Below, piece after piece: positions 1-11,800 of a stretch of 64,000 nucleotides of DNA (position 1 is the first letter of the stretch; every line of letters begins with the position of its first letter). Origin of the DNA: Ascaphus truei (lineage: Eukaryota > Chordata > Amphibia > Anura > Ascaphidae). The notes under the pieces were generated by a model. It made no database searches. It worked only from the letters and a program-made list of their open reading frames with translations, and was not told the DNA's origin. The translations under genes were made by a program, and so were the position numbers. The stretch covers positions 1-64,000 of the forward strand of contig WSYH01001245.1 in the NCBI GenBank assembly GCA_036426205.1, given 5' to 3'.

Positions 1-288
1 TGGGGGGGGGGAGTGCTGCAGGGAGACATTACATCTGTCTCCCGGTGCTGCTCCTCCAGCGCGCGCGCCGGGCCTCCCTCTCGCCTACTTCCGGCGCTGC
101 CAGCATGGTGACGCTGCCAGCAGGGTGACGCTGCCAGCAGGGTGACCCGGCACCGGGTTCAGAGGTTTTTTTATTTTTTATTTAACTAGCAGCCCTTGTT
201 TCCCACTGCTGACGGCCTTGATCACGGCGCCCCTCTAGCCAAGCCACGGCGCAGCAGGGAGCCGCGACGCACAGTTTGGGAACCACTG
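1..288. mobile_element. 3' part of a non-autonomous hAT-type DNA transposon
   Basis: The segment ends at 272-288 in CAGTTTGGGAACCACTG, the reverse complement of the CAGTGGTTCCCAAACTG terminal inverted repeat typical of hAT MITEs in vertebrates. Its other end lies outside the window, so the 8-bp target duplication cannot be checked. The body is GC-rich and has no ORF. It contains three tandem 17-bp units at 95-146. Assignment to hAT rests only on the terminal motif. Confidence 0.55.
95..146. repeat. 17-bp tandem repeat, three units
   Basis: Three head-to-tail units of CGCTGCCAGCAKGGTGA lie inside the hAT-type fragment. Unit 1 differs by one base (T for G). The array probably belongs to the transposon body. 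Confidence 0.75.
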
Positions 289-289
289 G

Positions 290-870
290 GCTAGAGGGTA
301 TGATCCTATTATTCTTCAAGAGGCTTACCAAAGTGCTAAACAAGTACCCAGAGATAACTTGATCCAGCCACGTGGTGCCATTTCTAAAAATAAACGTAAT
401 AAAACTTTACAACAGAATAAAGAGAACAACCGACTGCCACCTCTCTTTATTACAAGGTTTAGCAACCAGGCTTATGATATTAAAAAGATTATCAAGAAAA
501 ATTGGCACTTTTTGGCCACTGAACCCCTTTTAAAAGATATGGTGACTGATGATCCAAGAATTGTTTTTCAAAGATCTGAAACAATGGGTAATTTATTATC
601 ACCCAGTGTACCTAAATTGACTCTGAAACCGAGTAAGGGATTTTTCCCTAATCTTACTGGTTGCTATCCTTGTCATCTTTGCAAAATGTGTAGATATCTC
701 TTAAAGACTAAGACTTTTTCAGGGTCAGATGGTATTAGGGTGTTTAACATTCTGTCATGTATAACTTGCAATACAGATCATGTTATCTATATTCTCATGT
801 GTGGTTGCAACAAACGGTATGTTGGCTTGACCACGAGACCTTTGAAGCAACGCATACTGTACTTGAGCAT
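290..870 (+). mobile_element. Penelope-like element fragment: RT C-terminus and GIY-YIG domain
   Basis: An open frame runs from about 302 to 874 with no clear start codon, so this is the 3' part of a longer ORF. It has the Penelope order: the 'IKKIIKKNWHFLATEPLL' linker after the reverse transcriptase, a cysteine-rich stretch (CYPCHLCKMCRY), then a GIY-YIG nuclease core (VIYILMCGCNKRYVGLTTR). The frame breaks after 'LKQRI'. Matching downstream sequence (LEHMRLIIKKDQLHP) appears in another frame at about 850-905, so there is a frameshift. The RT palm (YIDD) is missing. In the intact family the protein copies RNA onto nicked DNA made by the GIY-YIG domain. This copy cannot do so. Confidence 0.85.
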
Positions 871-1141
871 ATGAGATTGATCATCAAAAAAGATCAGTTA
901 CACCCAAATATACTCACAAATGTGAGGATAGGTAGATGTACATAAAGGTATCTCTAGATGGTTATCTTCAGTAAGGATGGATAAGCTTGGACCGTGATGT
1001 AAGGGTGGGTGCCTTAAATGGTTAAACACAGAAAAGCCAACATATCTGAATAAACTGTATTGAAGAGGTAAAGTATTACAATACACTCACATGATATTTG
1101 CTAGTTAAAAGCATTTAGATACGCAATCGATCTCGCCTCCG
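871..1141. other. Junction between PLE and L1, no clear feature
   Basis: AT-rich sequence that begins with decayed PLE coding sequence (to about 945) and then shows no ORF or repeat that I recognise. Confidence 0.4.
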
Positions 1142-1315
1142 GTGTCTTTGGGTTTGTTACTTCCCTTCTCCTCAGCGTGCGTCTCACGGCTGCGTTCCAG
1201 CAAGGCGGATGTGACGTCAACGGTGTGTGAGGAGTTCCGGTTTGGCGAGTTGACTGAGAATCACCTTCACTCTACGCGTTTCACCCTTCTTGGTTTCCTC
1301 AGGAGTGCTGGCGAC
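1142..1315 (+). promoter_or_regulatory. GC-rich leader in front of the L1 ORF2, with a CRE-like site
   Basis: This stretch is open in the L1 frame but the translated sequence resembles no LINE protein. It carries a TGACGTCA-type CRE (GTGACGTCAAC near 1211-1221) and ends in a pyrimidine tract followed by CAG (about 1285-1303), a good splice-acceptor shape. It replaces the N-terminal strand of the endonuclease. It may be a promoter of another element onto which a truncated L1 was joined, or the element's own 5' region. Inference only. Confidence 0.35.
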
Positions 1316-3646
1316 ATGGTTCAAACTAAAGGGGATATAATTTGTATCCAAGAAACCCATTATAACAACGCAGACCCGCCAAACACATTTAAACACGTGT
1401 ACCCCCAAGCGTTTTTCGCTTCCTCCCCCAGCAAGAAAAGAGGGGTGGCCGTCCTGATTAAAAACAACATACCATTTGCCCTGACGACGGTAACTAAAGA
1501 CCCCGAGGGATGGTACATACTCCTCCAAGGTACGCTCTCAGGCTCCCCCTTAGCCATCCTAAATATTTACGCCCCAAACGCCAACCAAACCCAATTCCTA
1601 CAGAACCTCCTTAGCACCCTCGACCAACCGACGCTCTCTTCCCTTCTCCTAGTCGGAGACGTAAATATGTTACTTAACCCAGCCCATGACAGATCAGGCC
1701 AAACTACTGCCCCATACTCCATCCAACTACAGACAAAAGCCCAAAAATTCCAAGATATCCTCGGGGAGTACTCTCTGACAGATATCTGGCGAGCCCAGCA
1801 CGTGGGTCAGCGAGACTACTCTTTCTACTCAACCCCCCATCAGTCTTACTCGAGGATCGACTATTTTCTGGGCACCAATAATGTACTCCAGGCATCCTCC
1901 CACTCCGAAATAGGCCCAATAACGTGGTCTGACCATGCCCCTATCGTACTCACCCTCTCTCTACCTTTCGTCAAGTCCTTAACATATAATTGGAAACTCG
2001 ACGACTCGCTTCTCAACGATCCACTAGTAGTCAAAACAGTGAAACAAAAACTGATCACCTTCTTCCAAATAAACAAAGGTTCAGTGCCCTCAGCAGCAAC
2101 TCTGTGGGAGGCCCACAAAGCCACCATCAGAGGGGAACTTATATCAATAGCCTCCTACAAGAGGAAACTTAAACAGAGAGCCCAGAAGGAACTCACGGAT
2201 AAAATCCTAGCGCTAGAGCGCTCACACAAACAATCCTTATCAAAAAAGGTGTTCAGAACACTCGAGAAAGCGAGATCCGACCTAAAAGTGCTGCAACTTG
2301 ACGAGGTAGAGAGAGCCCTGAAATGGACCAAACAGCGGTTCTACGATAGGGGCAACAAAGCGGACAAACTTCTGGCCTCCAAATTAAGAGGCTTGAAGAC
2401 AAAGACCCAGATCACAAAGATCAGGACTAAAAGCGGCCTAGTCTCCTATAACGAGAAGGACATCGCGAATGAGTTCGCAGAGTTCTACACAGATCTTTAC
2501 AATCTCCACCCAACTAGCATGCCAAAAGATATCGCCAAAAATACATCCGACTATCTAACCAAATGCAACCTCCCATCCCTCACTCAGGAAGAACTCGAGT
2601 TCTTAAACAAGAAAATAACTCTAGAGGAACTAAAAAAAGCGATATCCTCACTTAAATTAGCTAAAACACCCGGACCCGACGGATTTTCCAACGGGTACTA
2701 TAAAAAATTTGTAGGCCCCCTGTCCCCCCACCTCCTAGAAATGTACAACTCCTTTATGCAAGACCAACAGATCCCAGACACTATGTCGGCAGCCAATCTG
2801 GCTATTATACATAAAGAGGGCAGAGACCCCCTTCAATGCGGCAGCTACCGCCCAATATCCCTCCTAAACTCTGACCTCAAACTTTTCAGCAAAATCCTAG
2901 CAAACAGGCTGAATCCTATTCTCCCAAGGCTAATTCATATAGACCAGGTGGGATTTGTGTCAGGAAGACAGGCCTCTGACAACACCCGCAAAATTATTGA
3001 TATTATAGACCACGTGCACCTCAAACAATCCCAGGCCCTGATACTAAGTCTCGACGCGGAGAAGGCCTTTGACCGCATCAGATGGTCCTATCTAGACCAA
3101 ACGATGCGCCAATTCGGCTTCTCCGGACCATTTCTTGCCGGCGTCCGGGCCCTCTATACTAATCCAACAGCCCTACTAAAACTCCCAGGAGGCCGCTCCA
3201 ACCCAATAAAAATACAAAACGGCACCAGACAAGGCTGCCCCCTCTCCCCTTTACTCTTCGCCCTATCCATAGAGCCCCTGGCCGCCCGAATTCGAACTGA
3301 ACCCACTATTAAATGTATCCCAATCGGAGACAGGGAATACAAAATATCCCTGTTCGCCGATGACATAATTCTCACTCTGTCAGACCCCCTCACCTCCCTC
3401 CCTAACCTAGAAAAACTCCTTGACGAATTTGGCCAACTATCAGACTATAAAGTCAATACTGACAAGTCGGAGGCGCTTAGCATCTCCCTCCCGAACCCCA
3501 TATGGTCAGCCCTACAACAGAAATTTAAATATAAATGGAACACCTCCCACATCAAATACCTCGGAATCAAAATAGCAAGTTCATATAACTCGCTGTATCA
3601 AATTAACTACCCCCCCCCTCTTCCGCCAGATCTTAAAAGATCTTGA
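1316..3646 (+). pseudogene. L1 ORF2, 5' part: endonuclease and reverse transcriptase
   Basis: The frame is open from 1142, and LINE similarity starts at the Met at 1316 (MVQTKGDIICIQETH). In the family, the endonuclease nicks target DNA and the RT primes cDNA from the nick in the nucleus. The first 40 or so endonuclease residues are missing. The last few residues before the stop at 3646 are out of frame after the C homopolymer at 3611-3618. Confidence 0.9.
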
Positions 3647-5033
3647 GACCTGGCTATCCCACCAGATCTCCTGGTTCGGAAGGATAGTATCCACCAAAAT
3701 GAACATCCTACCCCGCTTGCTCTACTTCTTTCAGACCCTCCCCGTCCCTGTCCCACTAGCAGAACTGAGGAATATTCAGGCCCATATCTTAAGATTTATA
3801 TGGCAACAACGTAGAGCCAGGGTCCCACGATCGGTCCTATTAGCCTCAAGGTCGAGAGGGGGCCTGGGGGCTCCGGACATACTCCGATACTACCTTTCGG
3901 CCCAACTGAGGCAGGCGGTAGTATGGAACAGTTCCCCCGCCACCAATTGTTGGCTGGAGATCGAGACACACCACGCCTTCCCGAACCCCCTCCCGACCCT
4001 ACTGTGGTCCCCAGCTCTCAAAAACAGGAAATCGCTGAGACTTGGTCTCGGGGCAATGAGATGCACGAGGTCGACATGGTTAAAAATCAAAGGGAAATAT
4101 GGCCTAGCTTCAACCCCCTCTCAACTGATCCCCTTATTCGGGAACCCGGACTTCCCACCCGGATGCGCCCGATCCCAATTCAGCCAATTTCAAAGCTTAA
4201 ACATCAGAGTGGTTGCGGATTTGCTGGAAAAAGACGAGGCCATGTCCCTCCCGGAATTAAGAACCACATTCACGTCCCCCAACTTGCCCATTTTCCAATA
4301 CCTCCAGATCCGACATTTCCTAAGAACCCAGTCCCCTACCCTCAAGTTCCCGCCGCGTTCTAGATTCGAGACCCTCTGCCTCAAAGGCGAATACCAAAAG
4401 GGCCTCATATCAGAGATTTATAAAACGCTCGAAGCATCTCAGCCCCCCCCTAACCACCTATATATGCAGAAATGGAATGAAGACCTAAACACCAACATGG
4501 ACCTTGAGGATTGGGAGGATATTTGGGAAGCAGCCACCAAAACCTCAATTTGTTCCGTCACAAAAGAAAACATCTATAAAATATTATTCCACTGGTACCT
4601 GACCCCGAGTAGACTGAGCCAAATCTACCCAGGCACTTCAGACGAATGCTGGAGAGGTTGTGGTCAAAGGGGGGACATGCCCCATATTTGGTGGACATGT
4701 CCGGAGATCCAAAGATTCTGGTCCCGGATCCAGGGCCTCCTGTCCGAGACCCTGGATATAGAAATACCCCTGGACCCGCTGACCTACGTGCTGGGAAAAC
4801 CAATCGACGACCTCCCTGCCCCAGCGGCCAGACTCGCGGCGGCAATACTGACAGCTGCGCGATGCTGTGTCGCGGCGGCATGGAAGAAAATTAAAGCCCC
4901 CTCCAGAAGAACTGTGATTACAAGAATAGACGGAATTATGAGCATGGAAAAACTGACGGCAATGTTAAAGCAAAAAACCCCACAATTTTACTCTACCTGG
5001 GAACCCTGGACAGGACTACCAACCCCCACATAA
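3611..5033 (+). pseudogene. L1 ORF2, 3' part: thumb/connection and C-terminal zinc-type motif
   Basis: This continues the L1 protein after the +1 slip. Conserved L1 text such as 'SWFGRIVSTKMNILPRLLY' starts just downstream of the C-run. The frame is open to the stop at 5031-5033. It contains the cysteine/histidine motif needed for retrotransposition in other L1s. A second, slightly different copy of 4453-5040 lies at 10519-11095. Confidence 0.9.
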
Positions 5034-5089
5034 ACCCCCCCCAAAGAAACATGATGATGAAACGAAATTACAAAATTTTGACTTTAAGC

Positions 5090-5780
5090 AAATATCTTGG
5101 AACCTACAATTGTGTAACCATGAAAAGACGAAATACAATTTTGTTTAGATATAAAACATCACTAAGTCAAAATGTATAGAAGCAATCGATATTTTTGGGG
5201 ATCTCCAAGCCAGGGTCCTTCCTCCCAGTCACTTCAGTCCTGCGGCACAGAAACCAGGAACACATCAAATCAAGGTAGCGGAAGTATAAACAAGAGTTGG
5301 TATATATACTGGTCCGCAAAAAATGGGGGGGGAACAAAAAAAATTCGGGTAAGAAGCAAATGGGTGTTGCAAATGTTGTATGTAGGATAGGCAACTGGGG
5401 CTTAAAAGACACGTGTGTTTGGCATCCGCCTGTTGCCATGTTTGACAACTCCCATGTGCGGTGCCTGTTATTTTGCTAGGATACGCATGATTTTTCTCAA
5501 ACCTAAAGTAGTTCTTATTCGAGTATTACCCAATTCACAGCAGGCAATAACGAATATTCTAGGTGGCGGGCCCCTTGTGCGCTGCAGAACTTACTGAAGT
5601 GATCACGGATCTTCAATGCCCCTCCTGGTGTGGTATTGGTCGTGATATAGACTGCCCACATTCTATGGTTACCATTATAGATCTGCATTCACCGGTCGAA
5701 ATTCCTTCCAATTTGGTGGATGAAGTCATTTGTATCTTTGACAATGAGGCCATCCGTATGCCTATCACCAATGGGTTGAG
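5090..5780 (-). mobile_element. Left-arm mirror of the PLE reverse transcriptase, degraded
   Basis: The reverse strand matches 15500-16000 (PLE RT), including the region around 'SLYTNIP', 'GSNMAP' and 'YRYIDD', but it is interrupted by many small insertions and runs of G or A, so no long frame survives. It is the mirror of the right-arm PLE. Confidence 0.75.
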
Positions 5781-5789
5781 TTAGAATCC

Positions 5790-6580
5790 AAGAGACTTGA
5801 TATGGATGACCAGGACCGCCACCGCGTGCCAAGATGATATGGTCTGGGGTCCCCGAGGAAACGGCTAAATGAAGAAATCAAGAAGATTTGTGTAAATTTT
5901 ATGGAGTAATATAAATTACCGGTGTGGAAATTGGGTATGTTTGCATCAGTGAACTGGCTGGTTTCCTCCTATCCGCAATCCTGAATATATATATATGTAT
6001 GTATCATGTACTATGATCCCCACGGAAAAAAAGAAACTAATAGAGAAAACAGAAAAAAAAGTTAAACATAAAAAACCAAAATATTCACATATAATCTTAA
6101 CCCACCAACAGATGTAAATTCTAGGGTGAGATCATGCCCACACCTGGAGTATACCTTCCTGTATCTGCTGAATAGAAATATGGCTAAAATTGTCATTATG
6201 CCGGAGTTCCGAATCCTTTACCCTAGCTGTGGTGTATATATATATATATATGATATCTATATATAATATATATATAGTAAGAAAAAAAAGAATCTCGTTA
6301 CTTTTGCTATTAAATATCGTGTGTAAATAATAGGGTGCTGCAATACCTTAAGATACCCTAGGCAAGGCAGATAACATTAAACATAATAACAACCTATAAG
6401 TATGTATAGATAGAGTGCTGGGTCTGTGTCCTCACCACAACCCAAAAGTTGTGGAGACAGTGTTATCTGCCCACAGTAACTGAAAGTGTATGTGCATGTT
6501 GAGAGGTACACATGTCCAGGTGCTCCAGCACCTGGGTATGGACCAAGAGCAAAAGGGATCCACTGATCTAGCGACGTTCT
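5790..6580. other. AT-rich left-arm spacer
   Basis: Mirrors 14820-15360. It contains TA-rich tracts near 5986-6004 and 6232-6280. No gene seen. Confidence 0.6.
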
Positions 6581-7700
6581 ATGTCAGCAAAGCCTCAGCG
6601 TGGGGCGAACTCAGGTAGGAGGGTCTCACCTTTGATAGTCTATGATAGTGCTGTGGTGGCCTGCCCTAGACCACAGTCCGCAAATCGCTGTGCGGCTTTT
6701 CAAATGGCACTATACACTAACTGTATATACGCTACAGGAGAAATGTCCCTAGCAAGGGGGTTCACTGTAGCAGCAACATTTGATTAGTTGAGTGGGGCTC
6801 TATCTTGGACCTAAAGGGTTAATATGGCCTAGTCTTGTACACGCCCCAGACCAACCTCACTTCCTTGTCTTGGCACCAACTCCGCTAACCGTCCTAGACT
6901 GGTTATCAACTTGTTCTAACTGTTATCAAAACGACCGTTCTATACTGTCCTAACTGTTTTAAATGCCGCAGCACTCTTGGCGTTCTGCAACATGTGGTCT
7001 ACAGCCATGGCCCCTAGGCTTCTGGGACTTTTAGATCCCAGCAGAGCTAGTCCCAAACGGCTGTGCCACAACTATACTCACGCGTATCCCCCTCGCACTA
7101 CTCCCCAGCCCTTCGCGGCCTATGGAAAGGTAGGGGGAACCAGAGCAAAAGGTCAAGATAGATGCAAGCAGCCTTTTGCTCCTCCATTCTCCATTTATGT
7201 CAACAACACGGCATGTCCATTAGGTACGACTGCCTTTGAGCTTCTCAGACGGCTCTTTCTACTTACAGGGGAACCAGAGGGACCAATGCATAATAATCTC
7301 TCCCTGGTGAAAGATCACATCAAACCGCTTGGGAATTACATAAACATCACCAATTTATATATAAAAATCATGACTGTACATATTACAAACTCAACACATG
7401 AATCGGCTTTACACAAGCTATATATCTTAGTAAACATGACTATGACCAATTTGATCTTACTCGTATCTTACTACAGTACCACTGCTGGCCTCATAGTGGG
7501 TCTCCATCAAGATCAACGCAATCATAAGTTACCCAGTTTGGAGGGTAACTAGCACTTGGCTTCTTCGAAGCCCTTCTTCAACTCCCTTGGGTAATGCATA
7601 TTCCTGGGAAAACATATTACGTCCAGCTCTCACATTGGGATACTAGTGTCTCTGTAACGGTCACTCTTTGGGATATATAAAGCAAGGACTAATAGGTCCA
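6580..7700 (-). repeat. Left-arm mirror of the gypsy LTR region
   Basis: This is the reverse complement of 13700-14820, the presumed 3' LTR and flank of the Ty3/gypsy element. It includes the mirrored array of CAGTTA/TAACTG-like motifs at about 6890-6965. Confidence 0.65.
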
Positions 7701-7776
7701 GTATTTTGCTCTTGGATCACCAAAGAGAGGAGTATGGGCGCCTTGTCTGGGCCATTACCCGCAGCTCCTTCAGGAG

Positions 7777-9400
7777 GTGCCCCTTGTATTCTGGGTGCCC
7801 TTTGATAGGTCCCTCCATAGGTTTCCTATATGCAGTTTCGTTGACTGTTCTTCAACTTCATCCGATCTTTCAGGCTCATCATCCAGGGGTTGTAGCCTCT
7901 ATTTCTGGCTCATCATCCCCACTTGTGAGATAGGCGTAGGAGATGATTTTTGGGCGCCAGACACCTTACGCAATAGCCATAACGGGATAAATGGGGGGAG
8001 GGGAAAAAATTGGCGGTGGGTCGAGTGTGGCTCAAGGGGTGGGGGTACCCAGAGGTTTGTTTATGTGTCTTGCTTCGTTCTAACGACAACTACTCAAACA
8101 GTATTTTCTTTTTTCTGTGTACGGGACGGGAGGGGAGGCTGGGTTGGGGTGTTGGCTAGAATTGTAATTTTACCTTGTCACGTTTCTCTTTTTTTTTATA
8201 ATTTTTAAGTTTTAAATTTTTCCGAGGTTACAGAGAAAACAGTCTGTCTCGACATCTCCCATGCGGGCGGGAGACTTTGGTCAGTAGAAAAATCGTCTTT
8301 TGGTTGTTAACGTAATACAGAAACTGTATGAAGATTAACTTTTTGCCATTTATATTTTAGCATGCAAAAGGCTTCTTGGAGCTGTTGTATGTAACGAAGT
8401 GTGTCGTATTGGGTACCCTGTCGGTCAATACCCTCAGGCACACGTTCTATCGGCAGTTTGAAAAGCCGCCAGCCATGCTGGGCATCCAGTGTTTGTCAGA
8501 TCGTCAGTATGTACGATCAACGATTTGTATCCGTGACCTCACTTCGAAGTGACGCTGTACAGGTAGTCTGGAGTTTATCCACGATGTTTCACTTGAGAGT
8601 GAGGAATTCCAACTTATTTTATGGGATAATTCTGATGGATCAGGCTGCTGCTGTCAGAGACAGGGTACTTCTGTTGCAAGACTGCACCTAGGCAGTTGAG
8701 GCTTGCATATACATGAACAATGTTAGGGCTGCTCTGGGTCGGCGTGCACCAACTGGCGCGCTCCGTTGGACTCCTTTTCATGCCTTTGAAAGCTGTTTCA
8801 CAGGCGGGTCGTCCACGTTGTTCCAAATGGTGTCCGTGCGGAGTTGGCTTTTCGCCCAGGTATCCTCGCGGTATATTTTGAGAACGTTGTTAAGAACCTT
8901 TGCTCGGCTGGAATATCCCTCCTGAAAGGACGATAGTAGCTGGAAAGCCAAGGAATGAGCTTAGTTCCATGACGTTCTCTGGTCTGGGTCAGTTCCCATG
9001 GCTTCTATTTTGGCAGGGATGGTGGCTATTATTCCATCCGGCGGATACTATGTTGGCCACATAGGTTACAGATGTGCAACAGAATTAGCATTTTGTTTAG
9101 GACCTCTTCAGGCACTCCTGGCCCCAGCCAAATCTAGCAGCTTTAATACGCATTGCTCATGCCTCCTACCAGTGTTCATACCGAAGACGATGGTATCGTC
9201 CAGGTATAAACACAGCATTCTGTGGCATTCAGAATTGATGGTTTTCTCCATCCATGTTGGAACATTTCTGGAGCTCCACAATTGTCCTTGCGGCATATAG
9301 GTGAACTGATAGAAACATTGGCAGATGGGGAAGAACTCCCCGGGGTGCGTGTACTAATACTCCTACAGTATACATGGTGATCCACTGTATAGTGATACAA
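7777..9400 (-). mobile_element. Left-arm mirror of the Ty3/gypsy pol remnant, heavily broken
   Basis: On the minus strand, fragments of the gypsy reverse transcriptase ('MPQGQLWSS', 'YLDDTIVFGMN' in short frames near 9108-9296), RNase H and integrase C-terminus can be recognised by comparison with 12188-13579. Frame is lost every few dozen codons. Confidence 0.75.
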
Positions 9401-9659
9401 TAGTCAATAGGAAGAAAGACTTGATGTAATATTCTATGTATAGCTGTACTGTGCTCCATATTCAATGTGTCCAAACAGGTGGCAAGAGTAAATGGGGATG
9501 GAGGAGGGGGAACAGGGGAAAAAAAGATAAATGCTAATGTAAAGGCAACCCCTGGTAAGCCGCAATCCCTTACCCTCCTCCTAGTAATCCTCCTCAACGC
9601 AACAAGTCCTGACCCACACTGGCCACTCGCTGCAGTAATAAACGGAAAATGTAAAAATA

Positions 9660-10195
9660 TCCAGTGTTTATTTAGGATTCTACCGATAGTGACCCGAGGA
9701 CTGATTAAAAACCTGTTATAAATTTCAAGGACAAGTATTTCTACAATGTGACTCTTACTAGTTTAATAATTGTACTTTCTCTCTTTTGTCTCGACTTTAC
9801 TAAAGTGAAGATCTCCTAGGATCAGAAACTTATCAAATGATTGTTTTTTAAATGTGGACCCCCATTTGGGCACCTTCTACCAAACAAGGCGTCAGTTATA
9901 TTTCAGAAAGCCAGAAATGTCAAAAGCATACTGACACCGATAAAAACCTAAATGAAAAAAAAATTCATCTGCTTATCTAACTCGAGGTAGTCTGGAAACC
10001 ACAGGTGTGGCAGGTCCTCGTGCATCACCTGTGGGATCTGGTCTACATCTGACCAATTTGTTCTTTTTGTATAAGTAACATACACAGAGCTACGGGTCCA
10101 TTACGTGGTTCTAAGCATGTATGTTATTTACATTGTGACGTGTGGTTGCGGCAACAATCTAAATGTGGGCCGCACCACACGTCCTCTTCTGCTGT
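9660..10195. mobile_element. Left-arm mirror of two PLE pieces
   Basis: The plus strand at 10120-10185 encodes a GIY-YIG core (MYVIYIVTCGCG...VGRTTRPL). The sequence upstream mirrors 11480-11930. Frame is poor. Confidence 0.65.
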
Positions 10196-10500
10196 TTTCT
10201 TTTTTTTTTTTAAAATATTTTCCTTTATTGGTGTCATACATACCGCAGGGGTACATGATACCGACACTGGCTCACAGGCCACTGTAAATACGGCGCAGTA
10301 ACATTACATGGCATGGGAGAGGTAAATGACACACAATAAACCCTTTTTCCTCTTTCAATAGTGAAAAAAGAGGGGAGAGAAGACGAAAGAAAGGTGGATA
10401 GTGTGGGAACGACTTCGGGAGAGAGAGGGGGAGGGGGTAGGCGGGTTAGAAGGGTTCGTCGGCCGTAGGGAGGTGGGGGGAGGAGTAGCTGGGGTGTATT
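10196..10500 (-). mobile_element. L1 3' UTR and poly(A), minus orientation
   Basis: A T-run at 10200-10211 followed by TTTATTGG is the reverse complement of an L1 3' end (CCAATAAAGG...A-run). It mirrors 11096-11385. Confidence 0.75.
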
Positions 10501-10506
10501 GTAATT

Positions 10507-11385
10507 GTGGTAGGATCTAACCACCTATATATGCAGAAATGGAATGAAGACCTAAACACCAACTTGGACCTTGAGGATTGGGAGGATATTTGGGAAGCAG
10601 CCACCAAAACCTCAATTTGTTCCGTCACAAAAGAAAACATCTATAAAATATTATTCCACTGGTACCTGACCCCGAGTAGACTGAGCCAAATCTACCCAGG
10701 CACTTCAGACGAATGCTGGAGAGGTTGTGGTCAAAGGGGGGACATGCCCCATATTTGGTGGACATGTCCGGAGATCCAAAGATTCTGGTCCCGGATCCAG
10801 GGCCTCCTGACCGAGACCCTGGATATAGAAATACCCCTGGACCCGCTGACCTACGTGCTGGGAAAACCTCCCTGCCCCAGCGGCCAGACTCGCGGCGGCA
10901 ATACTGACAGCTGCGAGATGCTGTGTCGCGGCGGCATGGAAGAAAATTAAAGCCCCCTCCAGAAGAACTGTGATTACAAGAATAGACGGAATTATGAGCA
11001 TGGAAAAACTGACGGCAATGTTAAAGCAAAAAACCCCACAATTTTACTCTACCTGGGAACCCTGGACAGGACTACCAACCCCCACATAAACCCCCCAGCT
11101 ACCCCCCCCCCCCCCCCCTACGGCCGACGAACCCTTTAACCCCCTCCCCCCTCCCCCCCTCTCTTCCCGAAGTCGTTCCCAACTATCCACCTTTCCTTCG
11201 TCTCCCCCTCTCTTTTTCACTATTGAAAGAAGGAAAAAGGGTTTATTGTGTGTCATTTACCTCTCCCATGCCATGTACATGTACTGCGCCGTATTTACAA
11301 GTTGGCCTGTGAGCCAGTGTCGGTATCATGTACCCCTGCGATGTATGACACCAATAAAGGAAAAATATTTATAAAAAAAAAAAAA
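10507..11385 (+). mobile_element. 5'-truncated L1 copy with 3' UTR and poly(A) tail
   Basis: 10519-11095 is nearly identical to 4453-5040, the C-terminal end of the upstream L1 ORF2. It differs by a few substitutions and an 11-base deletion at about 10867 that shifts the frame. A C-rich 3' UTR follows, then AATAAA at 11353-11358 and a 13-A tail at 11373-11385. It is the loop and start of the right arm of the large palindrome. The near identity to the upstream copy shows both are recent or duplicated. Confidence 0.88.
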
Positions 11386-11800
11386 GAAAACGAGCAGAAA
11401 GAGGACGTGTGGTGCGGCCCACATATTGTTTGCCGCAACCACACGTCAGCATGTAAATAACATACATGCTTAGACACGTAATGGACCCTAGGACTCTGTG
11501 TATGTTACCCTTAACAAAAGAAACAAATTGGTCAGATGTAGACAGATGCCCACAGGTGATGCAGCGAGACCTGCCACACCTGTGGTTTCCAGACTACCTC
11601 GAGTTAGATAAGGCAGATGAATTGTTTTTCTTAATTTTAGTCGGTGTCAGTATGCTTTTGACATTTCTGGCTTTCTGAAATATAACTGACGCCTTGTTTG
11701 GTAGAAGTGACCCCAAATGGGGGTCACATTTCAAAAAACAATCATTTGATAAAGTTTCGACTCTAGAGAGATCTTCACTTTTAGTAAAGTCGAGACAAAA
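11386..11800 (-). mobile_element. PLE fragment: cysteine-rich linker and GIY-YIG domain
   Basis: Reading the minus strand gives a Penelope C-terminus: 'CDPHLGSLLPNKASVIFQKAR', a CGRSRCITCG cysteine cluster and 'YVIYMLTCGCGKQYVGRTTRPL' split over 11400-11480, the GIY-YIG core. It stops abruptly at the L1 poly(A) end, so the L1 tail interrupts it. It is of a different family from the PLE at 15361. Confidence 0.75.

Larger units (their letters stand above)
1316..5033 (+). mobile_element. L1-clade LINE, ORF2 nearly complete with one frameshift
   Basis: ORF2 of a non-LTR retrotransposon: an apurinic-type endonuclease followed by reverse transcriptase and a C-terminal cysteine motif. Endonuclease residues are visible (QETH, GDVN, SDHAP), but the first strand with the catalytic Asn is absent. 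RT shows TPGPDGF, YRPISLLN, GFVSGRQ, LDAEKAFDR, GTRQGCPLSPLLF and the catalytic FADD near 3352-3364. The C-terminus has C-x3-C...H-x4-C (CWRGCGQ...HIWWTC). The first frame ends at 3646. The family sequence continues in another frame from about 3611 and then through 3699-5033. The break is an 8-C run at 3611-3618, where 7 C would keep the frame. No other stop interrupts about 1230 codons, so the copy is young. The 3' UTR is lost at about 5040. Confidence 0.92.

Noticed and set aside
4558..4894. Overlapping frames on both strands within the L1 end
   Set aside because: They are shadows of the L1 ORF2 frame, which has clear domain matches.
6977..7552. 191-codon plus-strand frame in the left palindrome arm
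   Set aside because: It lies antisense to the mirrored LTR region and is not open in the cleaner right arm.
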